Part shown: in pieces, positions 9,626 to 17,777 of the stretch
Layout: each line of letters opens with the position of its first letter
Position numbering within the stretch: the first letter of the stretch is position 1
DNA from: Comamonas sp. lk
GTDB taxonomy: Bacteria; Bacteroidota; Bacteroidia; Chitinophagales; Chitinophagaceae
Length of the DNA stretch: 32,517 bases
Assembly (NCBI GenBank): GCA_943327245.2
Contig: CALPWK020000008.1
Span: 1 to 32,517 of the forward strand
Direction of reading: 5' to 3'
The notes under the pieces: generated by a model
The model's input: the letters and a program-made list of their open reading frames with translations, nothing else
What the model was told of the DNA's origin: nothing
Databases searched by the model: none
Translations under genes and position numbers: made by a program

Positions 9626-9788
9626 TGTGGGGTGATGAAATTTTGGCAGACATGCCCCCTTGTCTCGGGGGTGAGGATCACGGGATAAATATAGCATAGA
9701 GCCGTCTAGCAATAGGCGACCAGGGTCGACCACTGAACTTTGTGCTACAACTAACTGCCTCATGGAGGTTCGACCCCTCCCCCTACAG
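9626..9788 (+). tRNA. tRNA-like RNA with GUC anticodon and about 91-nt structured variable region
   Basis: Acceptor TGTGGGG (9626-9632)/CCCTACA (9781-9787), 7 bp with one G-U; TG linker; D stem ATG/CAT with AAATTTTGGCAGA loop; anticodon stem CCCCC/GGGGG around TTGTCTC (anticodon GTC 9662-9664); variable region 9672-9762 closed by TGAGG/CCTCA; T stem GGAGG/CCTCC with TTCGACC loop; G73 candidate at 9788; CCA not encoded. All paired by eye. Confidence 0.72.
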
Positions 9789-9798
9789 CAACTATTAG

Positions 9799-9837
9799 TC
9801 CCTATTATATTGTTAATCAATGTGATAGGGATTTTTT
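9799..9837 (+). terminator. Intrinsic terminator after the tRNA-like gene
   Basis: TCCCTATTATATTG-TTAAT-CAATGTGATAGGGA followed by TTTTTT. Confidence 0.8.
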
Positions 9838-9895
9838 ATTTGTGTTAAGTGACACTATTAGGGGAAGCTATTAGAAGTTTGCTCCTTATATGATT

Positions 9896-10939
9896 TTATT
9901 CAGTTTCAAATGCACCGGCGGATAAGTTGGTAGTAATAACTTCTCCAGCTTTAATATGCAACCATTCCCCTTTATCAATAGCCTCCTCGGGATGATTGGT
10001 AAACTTAGACGTCCAAGGTTCTAGCGCAACTGTGTAACACTTGCCCCACCATGGAAAATCTTGGGTCGCTTTTCTTTCCTGCCATAACCATAAACATTTA
10101 AATATATCAGCATCCCAGTTAACTTTAAACCCAACTTTTTGCGTGTTACTAATTATGCTATAGTAAGCATTATTAGTAGTGGTTTCAAAATTAGTTAAAT
10201 AGGAAAGATCACTGTAGGCAGGTGCTTCTGTGTCCGGAATAATACTTGCATTCAGTATATTACCTTCAGGGTCTTCTGCATTAGGCCATTCATAAATCTT
10301 ACCTTGTTTGAATCTTCTTGGAGATGATATGGTATCATGTACTTCCATTGTTTTAGCATTTGTTTCAATAGATGCACCATCGTTTAAAAAAGGAAGGCCA
10401 AATGCAATATGATGGCCCCACATAATATCTAAAGGTGTAGCACTCTCATTAGTTAATTGTTCTGTAATAAATAGATTGGCATTATTTTTTTTAATCGTTA
10501 ATGTTTTTTCAATTAATAAAGGCATTCTTAAAGGTCGTGTCCAAAATTTTACGGAAACTTCCTCAAATGTATCTTTGATGATAGCATACTTCCAAGGTAT
10601 TAAAGACACTTCTCCATGTAATCCTAAGGAAGCTCCTCGATAATTAAAAGACGGACTATTAGGCAGTATCTCTTGCCATCCACCATAATAATAATCTTCC
10701 GATTGATTCGTAGTGTCTCGCATTTGTGAAAACTCTTTTAAAGGATTGGAAATCCCTTTATCGAGTCTTAATAAAAAATCTAGGTCTAATGGTTTGTATT
10801 TAAACTCAAAAATATCAGAACCACGGTCAGCTAATATTCCAATACGTAAAAATGCATTTTCTAAATATATAACTTTCATGCCTTTGTAGGCCCAGTCGTC
10901 AGATATTGTACAATTTTGATTTTGTTTTGTTATTTGCAT
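9896..10939 (-). CDS. Galactose mutarotase-like / aldose 1-epimerase-like protein (possibly DUF4432 family)
   Basis: LENAFLRIGILADRGSDIFEFKYKP, GLHGEVSLIPW, ITEQLTNESATPLDIMWGHHIAFG pattern of mutarotase-like beta-sandwich proteins. Confidence 0.7.
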   Translation of the reverse strand: MQITKQNQNCTISDDWAYKGMKVIYLENAFLRIGILADRGSDIFEFKYKPLDLDFLLRLDKGISNPLKEFSQMRDTTNQSEDYYYGGWQEILPNSPSFNYRGASLGLHGEVSLIPWKYAIIKDTFEEVSVKFWTRPLRMPLLIEKTLTIKKNNANLFITEQLTNESATPLDIMWGHHIAFGLPFLNDGASIETNAKTMEVHDTISSPRRFKQGKIYEWPNAEDPEGNILNASIIPDTEAPAYSDLSYLTNFETTTNNAYYSIISNTQKVGFKVNWDADIFKCLWLWQERKATQDFPWWGKCYTVALEPWTSKFTNHPEEAIDKGEWLHIKAGEVITTNLSAGAFETE

Positions 10940-10952
10940 TATTTTATTTTTA

Positions 10953-12095
10953 TTAAATTATTAGCCACGCCAAGCTAACAGGTGATTTGATATTTTCAAC
11001 GATATTGAAAAAGCGAAGCGTGCCGTTATTAGGATTGATTGAAAAAATTGTAATTGTATCTGAATCTTGATGCGTTATTAAAAGCCATTTGCCAGTTGGA
11101 TCTATAATAAAATCCCTTGGAGTTGTACCCAATGTTTTATAGGTATCAATATGCTTAATAGTACCATTTACTTTATCAAAAGTATATAATCTAATAGTAT
11201 TATCACTTCTTATGGATGTATAAATATAATTCCCATTGTCCGATACCCTAATAGCTGCACCTCCATAATCACAATGTAAAGTAGATGGTTCTAACATTGG
11301 AAAAGTTCCAATAATATCATAACTATCAGCATTTTCAATGTTGTTTTTTATACCGTTATTTTTTATAATAGTCACAGACCCAGTAAGTTCATTAATAATA
11401 AACCCATGTTTGAATTTAGTATCAAAACAAATATGTCTTGGGCCGCTACCAGCTGGCAAATTGATAATTTGATGCAGTACAGCGGTTGATATACTATTTT
11501 CTTGTTGAATGGTATATACCCTTACTTCATCTAAACCTAAATCGGCTACAAGTATTTTATTTAAAGCATGGTCAAAGTAAACACAATGTGCATGGGCAGA
11601 AGATTGTCTTGTAGGATGTTGGCTATGCCCCTTATGTTGTATCGTCAATGGGTCCAATAATACCTTTTTATCCAAATTATATAAAATCACATTTCCTGTT
11701 TCATAACAGGAAACTGCTATTAATTTATTACTAATGTCATTGTTGATATAAGCTACATGACAAGGACAACCTCCCTCAATGACTTGTGAATTGATTAAAT
11801 TAAGTGTGTAGTTATTTTTATTAATACTATACGATTGTAAGCTAGGATTTTTGGAAGCTAATAATTCGGTACTAGTAAAAAGTATTGGCGCTTCTGAATT
11901 ATTTATGTATTGTAATTCTTTATTTACAATGCATAAATAACTTGGATTGATTTCTTTTTGAGTGTGTAGTAATTGTAAATTACCATTAACGGTGTTAAAC
12001 TGAAAACAATAAATACCTTCACCGTGACCTCCAAAATTGCCATCAACTATTTCGGTATAAGATCCACAATATAAAATTTGTATATTATTTTCCAC
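10953..12095 (-). CDS. Lactonase family protein, 7-bladed beta-propeller (6-phosphogluconolactonase-like)
   Basis: CGSYTE...GIYCFQFNTVNGNLQLL, SAHAHCVYFDHALNKILVADLGLDEVRVY, GSGPRHICFD, RLYTFDKVNGTIKHIDTYKTLGTTPRDFIIDPTGKWLLITHQDSDTITIFSINPNNGTL. Confidence 0.88.
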   Translation of the reverse strand: MENNIQILYCGSYTEIVDGNFGGHGEGIYCFQFNTVNGNLQLLHTQKEINPSYLCIVNKELQYINNSEAPILFTSTELLASKNPSLQSYSINKNNYTLNLINSQVIEGGCPCHVAYINNDISNKLIAVSCYETGNVILYNLDKKVLLDPLTIQHKGHSQHPTRQSSAHAHCVYFDHALNKILVADLGLDEVRVYTIQQENSISTAVLHQIINLPAGSGPRHICFDTKFKHGFIINELTGSVTIIKNNGIKNNIENADSYDIIGTFPMLEPSTLHCDYGGAAIRVSDNGNYIYTSIRSDNTIRLYTFDKVNGTIKHIDTYKTLGTTPRDFIIDPTGKWLLITHQDSDTITIFSINPNNGTLRFFNIVENIKSPVSLAWLII

Positions 12096-12096
12096 G

Positions 12097-13239
12097 TTAA
12101 GATTTTTCTATATTATAAGATACACTATAGCCTTCTTGTAAATTTTGTAATACGCGTTCAGCAGACGTATCATTTACTAAAAATGCATGAACAACTTCTC
12201 CTAACCATTGCTGAAACTTAGGCCAACCTGCGTATCTAGGTCTAACATACGCTTTAGATAAAGTAGCAAATGTATTGTTGAAAAAATTGTTAGTTAAATT
12301 ATTAGCAGCACCATCATGCCAAGCAAAAGCGTTTCCTGGCTGTCCTTGTTCATTTACGTAGATAGCTGCTTGAATATGATCACTACAAATCCAAGCAGCA
12401 TATTCGGCAGCAATTAAAGGCTCCTTACAAGTTGAAGTAATTGCAATACCTGCACCTCCTAAAACAGCATTGCTTATTTCGGGGGCATTATGAAAATGTA
12501 AAAGGTGTTTTCTAAAACCCTTTCTTGAATAATTGGTATAACAAAATGCTAGCGGGCTGTAAGCAATATCATTAAACGCTGACATATAATCATATAAAGC
12601 AATTGGATTCCATTGTAAAGCATTAGGATAAAATAGATCACGCATAGAACGCATCATATTCAAGGCCTTTAACCCAATTTCAGGGTCAACTAATAATTTA
12701 CTATTTTCTGTGATAGGGGAGCCAAGTTGAGCGGTAATACTTAAAAATGTACATAAACAATCGGTAGGGCAAAGTGCCATTCCTGTATATAAATTTTTTT
12801 GTTTTAATACAGCCGTTAATTCAAAAACCTCCTTCCAATTATTAGGTAGGGGTAAATCACCTAATAAATCGGGTCTAACACTTGCACATTGCATGGCTGC
12901 ATCAATAGGTAATGCCCATTGCTTATTGTGATAATGGTAACTTTCAAAGCTAGGGCCTGCGGATGCACTTTTAAATAAATTCAACTTTGTATCTGTTAGG
13001 ATATTATTTAATGGCAACAAGCATTTTGTAGCTTCTGCTACTCCTACATGCGGATGATCCATTATAATTAAATCAAATTGTCTAGAAAGCGATTCTAGGG
13101 ACTCGTCTCCAAAATTAGTGAGTGATCTTTTTTGCCATGAAACCTGTATCCCTTTCTCTTTTTCATAAAGAGCAGAAGCAGCTATAAGTGGCTCATACCC
13201 TCTTGCATGATCCCAAGTAATTCCCTTTAATTTCATCAT
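12097..13239 (-). CDS. Extracellular solute-binding-like protein (sugar ABC SBP fold) without apparent signal peptide
   Basis: KGIQVSWQKRSL, FDLIIMDHPHVGVAEATKCLLPLNNIL, WALPIDAAMQCASVRPDLLGD, AGIAITSTCKEPLIAAEYAAWICS; N-terminus MMKLKGITWDHARGYEP lacks a hydrophobic core. Confidence 0.7.
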   Translation of the reverse strand: MMKLKGITWDHARGYEPLIAASALYEKEKGIQVSWQKRSLTNFGDESLESLSRQFDLIIMDHPHVGVAEATKCLLPLNNILTDTKLNLFKSASAGPSFESYHYHNKQWALPIDAAMQCASVRPDLLGDLPLPNNWKEVFELTAVLKQKNLYTGMALCPTDCLCTFLSITAQLGSPITENSKLLVDPEIGLKALNMMRSMRDLFYPNALQWNPIALYDYMSAFNDIAYSPLAFCYTNYSRKGFRKHLLHFHNAPEISNAVLGGAGIAITSTCKEPLIAAEYAAWICSDHIQAAIYVNEQGQPGNAFAWHDGAANNLTNNFFNNTFATLSKAYVRPRYAGWPKFQQWLGEVVHAFLVNDTSAERVLQNLQEGYSVSYNIEKS

Positions 13240-13263
13240 TACTAATGGCTTTGCTTATTAGGA

Positions 13264-14052
13264 TTATTTCTTTTCCTGATTTTTATTAATACTATTATTA
13301 TAGAAAGCTTGTATTTTTTCTTGACCCTCTAAAGAATTATAAAATTTTCCTAAAGCAAATGCCTCTTGCTGTTGCAATTCAGGCGTAATACCATTAATGG
13401 CTTCCTGTGTTAATTGTTTAATAGTTTGCAACCTGTCAGGTAATTGATTAGCAATATTACTTGCAAATTCAGTGACGTTCTCTTTGAAACTTTCTCTAGG
13501 ATAAATATAATTGACAACACCACGCACTTGCATTTCTTCTGCTAAAACAGTGCGACCAGTCATAACAATTTCATTAGCTAAATTAACCCCAATTTTTTGG
13601 GCTAATCTTAAAGTGCCGCCACCGCCAGGAATCAAATTTAATAATATTTCAGGCAGACCCATTTTAGCACCTGCTGATGCTAAAATCATATCACATGCTA
13701 AAGCAATTTCAAACCCGCCCCCAAATGCATAGCCATTAATAGCAGCTATAATAACTTTTGAATTTTTTTCAATTGCAGTATAGAGTGAATGTCCTTTAAT
13801 TTGGAATGCATCAAATTCAGCTTGCGTTTGTTTTGCATATTCTTTAATATCTGCTCCTGCCATAAAGGCTTTGCCTGCACCAGTGATTACGACCACACCA
13901 ACTTCTTTACTATCTGCCTTATGCACCATATCTAATACCTGTATAATTTCGTCCATCATTATGGCATTCATTGCATTTAAATGTGCTTCCCTATTAAATG
14001 TAATCCAGGCAATTCTATTTTTTATTTCGAAAAGGATATGTCGATATTCCAT
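13264..14052 (-). CDS. Enoyl-CoA hydratase/isomerase family protein
   Basis: WITFNREAHLNAMN, GKAFMAGADIKEY, AINGYAFGGGFEIALACDMILAS, GLPEILLNLIPGGGGTLRL; both crotonase Glu positions appear retained. Confidence 0.93.
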   Translation of the reverse strand: MEYRHILFEIKNRIAWITFNREAHLNAMNAIMMDEIIQVLDMVHKADSKEVGVVVITGAGKAFMAGADIKEYAKQTQAEFDAFQIKGHSLYTAIEKNSKVIIAAINGYAFGGGFEIALACDMILASAGAKMGLPEILLNLIPGGGGTLRLAQKIGVNLANEIVMTGRTVLAEEMQVRGVVNYIYPRESFKENVTEFASNIANQLPDRLQTIKQLTQEAINGITPELQQQEAFALGKFYNSLEGQEKIQAFYNNSINKNQEKK

Positions 14053-14087
14053 TATATATTAATTTTTTAACCTGATTTTAAAAATAA

Positions 14088-15296
14088 TTATGCGTTCAAT
14101 TTTTCTACTGAAATGATTTTATCATTTAATAAATTTTCAATCATAGCTTCATCATAACCTAATTCTTTTAAAATTTCAGGACCATGTTCTCCAATCATAG
14201 GCGAGGGTCTTGTAATCGCACCAGGTGTTTCACTCATTGTAAATGGAATATTGGTAACAGAAAGATTACCAGCTTTAGGATGTTTGATGTTAACAAATGT
14301 ATTGTTATGAATTACCTGTGGATCTTGTGCCACTTCAGATTGATTATTAACTTGCGCTACCCATAAATCATATCCCAACATAATAGTAAGCCATTCCTGT
14401 GTCGTTTTAGAAATAGTAACCGCCTGGATACGGTAATAGATTTCATCTCTTTTATCAAATAAAATTTGACTATCATTATATACTAATAAACTAGGATCAC
14501 CCAATGCTTCAACTAGTGTGGCAAAAGGATTCATAGCAATGGCCAAATAACCATCTTTAGTTTTATATGTACCAAATGGGGCGGGATTACCAGGATGGCC
14601 AATGCCAGATTCAGGGCGTTCAAATTGTACCCCCAAATTCTGAATCGTAAAATAATCTTGCATTTGAAAAGCAATAGCAGAAGAAAGTAAATTAGTTTGG
14701 ATTTCTTGACCAATGCCCGTTTTTTCTCTAAAATAAAGTGCGGCTAATATTGCATAAACACAATTAAAGGCATTGACTTGATCACAAAGTGCAGTACCTA
14801 AAGCAACTGGGCCATCCGATTTTTTTCCACTTGTCATTATTGCACCACTAACGCTTTGCACCAGTAAATCCTGTCCAGGTCTTTTTAAATAAGGTCCATC
14901 ATTACCCCAACCTGAAGCAGAACAATAAATAATTTTAGGATTAATTTTCTTTAAAGCTTCGTAGCCATACCCTAATCTTTCCATCACCCCGGGTCTGAAA
15001 TTTTCAACTACAATATCAGCTTGTTCAATTAATTGTAATATTATTTTTTTACCGGCTTCTTTTTTCATGTCTATAGCAATAGAACGTTTGTTTCTATTCC
15101 AAGCCATAAAACAGGGTGATTCATTTCCTGCAATCCATTTATTAAAAAATGTCATGCCCCTATATATATCGCCCGTGCCATACCTTTCAATTTTGATAAC
15201 GTCGGCGCCTAAGTCACCAAGCATTTGAGTCGCATAAGGACCTTGAAGAAGTTGTGAAAAATCGATAACTTTTAAACCTGCTAAAGCCTGTTTCAT
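14088..15296 (-). CDS. CaiB/BaiF (family III) CoA-transferase
   Basis: LAGLKVIDFSQLLQGPYATQMLGDLGADVIKIERYGTGD, WNRNKRSIAIDMKKEAGK, NFRPGVMERLGYGYEAL, GTALCDQVNAFNCVYAILAALYFREKTGIGQEI. Confidence 0.95.
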   Translation of the reverse strand: MKQALAGLKVIDFSQLLQGPYATQMLGDLGADVIKIERYGTGDIYRGMTFFNKWIAGNESPCFMAWNRNKRSIAIDMKKEAGKKIILQLIEQADIVVENFRPGVMERLGYGYEALKKINPKIIYCSASGWGNDGPYLKRPGQDLLVQSVSGAIMTSGKKSDGPVALGTALCDQVNAFNCVYAILAALYFREKTGIGQEIQTNLLSSAIAFQMQDYFTIQNLGVQFERPESGIGHPGNPAPFGTYKTKDGYLAIAMNPFATLVEALGDPSLLVYNDSQILFDKRDEIYYRIQAVTISKTTQEWLTIMLGYDLWVAQVNNQSEVAQDPQVIHNNTFVNIKHPKAGNLSVTNIPFTMSETPGAITRPSPMIGEHGPEILKELGYDEAMIENLLNDKIISVEKLNA

Positions 15297-15319
15297 ATTA
15301 TTTGTAATTTTTAAAATAG

Positions 15320-16090
15320 TTATTCAGTATATCTAGGGAGTGTACACAATCCACCATCCACTTTTATGTCCTCCCCTGTAATAAAACCAGCTTCGTCAGA
15401 CGCTAGAAAAACAGCTGTCATTGCAACTTCCATGGGAGAACCTAGTCTTTGCATCGCATGCTGAGCAGCACTTTTTTCTAAGAAACCAGGTCCTTCCACT
15501 TCACTTCTTTTTGCATTCATGGGCGTTAAGATGGCACCTGGAGAAATACTATTAAATCGAACATTATATTCACCAAATTGTCCAGCTAATTGATTGGTCA
15601 TAGACAACATGGCCCCCTTTGCACCTGCATAGGCTGTCCAATTATGCCAACTTCTAAATGCTTGTGTTGAAGAAATATTAATTATACTACCCGACTTTTG
15701 CTTAACCATAAATGGAAGTGTCTCTTTAATAGTCCTGTAAATACTTTTTAAATTAATGTTCATCAAATTGTCCCAATCATCTTCTGGCATGTCCATAATA
15801 TTACCCCCAATAGCCACGGCTGCATTATTAACAAGAATATCAATTTTGCCAAATTCAGCAATAGTAGTTTGAATTAATTTTTTAACATCATCAGTATTGC
15901 CTACGTCACATTTTACACCCCGTGTTACTGCTCCATTAATAGCAAGCAGTTTAGTAACTTCTGAAACTTTTTGTTCCTCAATGTCAGCTAAAATAACAAT
16001 TGCGCCTTCTTGTACAAAAGCGGTAGCTATAGAAAGTCCAATACCATTAGCTGCACCAGTAACAATGGCTACTTTGTTTTTCAATCTCAT
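15320..16090 (-). CDS. SDR family NAD(P)-dependent oxidoreductase
   Basis: KVAIVTGAANGIGLSIA, DILVNNAA, SGSIINISS, YAGAKGA (YxxxK), SPGAI, FITGEDIKVDGG. Confidence 0.95.
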   Translation of the reverse strand: MRLKNKVAIVTGAANGIGLSIATAFVQEGAIVILADIEEQKVSEVTKLLAINGAVTRGVKCDVGNTDDVKKLIQTTIAEFGKIDILVNNAAVAIGGNIMDMPEDDWDNLMNINLKSIYRTIKETLPFMVKQKSGSIINISSTQAFRSWHNWTAYAGAKGAMLSMTNQLAGQFGEYNVRFNSISPGAILTPMNAKRSEVEGPGFLEKSAAQHAMQRLGSPMEVAMTAVFLASDEAGFITGEDIKVDGGLCTLPRYTE

Positions 16091-16095
16091 GCAAT

Positions 16096-17502
16096 TTATT
16101 TTTTAGCGTTTTTAGTAATCCAATATTGTTCAATTTCTTCAAGGCTCTTGCCTTTTGTTTCCGGAATAATTTTAAAAGATAAATATAAGGCAGGAGTTGT
16201 AACTAATGCAAATAGCCAAAAAGTACCAGCAGGATGTAATTTTTCTAAAAGTAGTGGGGTTAGTTGCGCCACTAAGGCAGTGCCTATCCATAAGGCGAAA
16301 GTTGCTAAAGCCATGGCTTGTCCTCTAATTTTTGCAGGAAATATTTCTGATAATAATACCCAAATAACTGGACCATAAGAAAATGCAAAACAAGCAATAA
16401 ACAATAAAATAAAAGTGAGTAATAAATAAGTGTTATTAATATTAAAATAAAATAATGCCCCTATAATAACTAATGAAGATAAAATTCCAATGACACCTAT
16501 AATTAATAATGGTCTTCTCCCTATTTGATCAATTTTCCAGATAGCAATTAGGGTAAATAAAACATTAACTAATCCAATGACAACCTGACTGCCTAGGGCG
16601 TCTGCAATGGGCAGTCCTGCTGATTCTAAAATGCCCGGTCCATAATAAATGATAGCATTAATGCCACTAATTTGAGTTAAAAAAGAGAGTGAAATACCAA
16701 TTAACATAGGTAGTCTAAAACTACCTTTAAATACTAAACTAAATCCCCCAGCTTCTCTCGATAAATTTGATTTAATATCTGTAATTTCTTTTGAAGCTTC
16801 TTCTATAGAAACAATTTTTTGTAAAATGGTCAACGCTTCCGATTCTTTATTTTGTATAGTAAGCCATCTAGGACTTTCGGGAACTATTTGCAAGAGTATT
16901 AAAAACAATATGGCAGGAATAGCAGAAGTGCCTAGCATAATTCTCCAAACTTCTGAAACCATTATCTGGTATAGTTTTCCAGTGGTATGCATAAAGAATT
17001 CAGAATGCGATAATTTAAGTAAGTATGCATTACTAAAATAGGAGCAGAGAATTCCGATGGTAATTGCAAACTGATAAAGCGCTACTAGACGGCCTCTTTT
17101 ATGTGCAGGGGAAAGTTCTGAAATATATAAAGGAGAAACCATAGAAGCTACACCAATACCAAGTCCGCCAATGAAACGGAAAATTACTAAATCAGTAAAC
17201 CCAATTGCAAAAGTGCATCCAACTGCAGAAACACCGAAAAATAATGCAGATAAAATTAGTACTTTCTTACGTCCATATTTATCACTTAAAATACCTGCCA
17301 TGGCAACACCGGTAATACAACCAACTAATGCAGAACTTACATACCAACCGGTAGACACTGCATCTAAACTAAATTGAGAAGCTACAAAATTGATGGTTCC
17401 AGAAATAACGGCTGTATCATATCCAAATAAAAAACCACCTAAAGAGGCAATGATAGCTAACGTATTAACATAGTTTTTTTTAGACTGGTCTGAAACTGTC
17501 AT
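16096..17502 (-). CDS. MFS sugar porter family transporter
   Basis: GGFLFGYDTAVISGTINF, SDKYGRKKVL, IGGLGIGVASMVSPLYISELSPAHKRGRLVALYQFAITIGI, VPESPRWL, IDQIGRRPLL, ETKGKSLEEIE. Confidence 0.95.
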   Translation of the reverse strand: MTVSDQSKKNYVNTLAIIASLGGFLFGYDTAVISGTINFVASQFSLDAVSTGWYVSSALVGCITGVAMAGILSDKYGRKKVLILSALFFGVSAVGCTFAIGFTDLVIFRFIGGLGIGVASMVSPLYISELSPAHKRGRLVALYQFAITIGILCSYFSNAYLLKLSHSEFFMHTTGKLYQIMVSEVWRIMLGTSAIPAILFLILLQIVPESPRWLTIQNKESEALTILQKIVSIEEASKEITDIKSNLSREAGGFSLVFKGSFRLPMLIGISLSFLTQISGINAIIYYGPGILESAGLPIADALGSQVVIGLVNVLFTLIAIWKIDQIGRRPLLIIGVIGILSSLVIIGALFYFNINNTYLLLTFILLFIACFAFSYGPVIWVLLSEIFPAKIRGQAMALATFALWIGTALVAQLTPLLLEKLHPAGTFWLFALVTTPALYLSFKIIPETKGKSLEEIEQYWITKNAKK

Positions 17503-17545
17503 GGTTTAAATATTAACGTTTAAGGAAAATAATGTCAAGCAAATA

Positions 17546-17570
17546 AAATCGTATCTGTAATATACGATTT
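17546..17570. promoter_or_regulatory. Perfect 9-bp inverted repeat AAATCGTAT-N7-ATACGATTT (candidate operator)
   Basis: Located 44 bp upstream of the MFS start codon in the only divergent intergenic region of the cluster. Confidence 0.4.
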
Positions 17571-17777
17571 CTTGGTACTCATAGTTATGGATAGAATGTT
17601 ATCTGACGAAAAAATATACAATCCTTTGACTATCAATTACTTCAATTAAATTCAGAGAGGTTTTAGTATTTAAATAGCGCTGGGACGTGAAATTTTTAAA
17701 GCGTGGGATAAACTTCATAATTATTGATTCAAATCATTAAATTTGGTAAGTGTATTTAACGATTGTAAACCAGCACC

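Noticed and set aside
9626-9788. Interpretation as tmRNA, SRP RNA, RNase P RNA or a group I intron-containing tRNA
   Set aside because: Too short for tmRNA or a typical group I intron; a complete closed anticodon arm is present; no GAGGAAAGTCC-type RNase P motif or SRP GGTCAGGTCC...GGAAGCAGC motif. Not formally excluded without Infernal.
9605-9820. 71-aa minus-strand ORF
   Set aside because: Lies antisense across the whole tRNA-like RNA and its terminator; no protein-like features; the RNA structure explains the sequence better.
16010-16378. 122-aa plus-strand ORF, and similar short ORFs antisense to long genes (e.g. 3750-3992, 13511-13732, 17171-17377, 23286-23513)
   Set aside because: Antisense to well-supported CDSs with clear domain motifs; composition looks like a shadow of the coding strand.
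17680-17745. Promoter of the NHL-DUF1549 operon via TAAATTTG (17738-17745)
   Set aside because: The -7-like motif is present, but no TTG at the proper 17-23 nt spacing was found; too weak to list as a feature.
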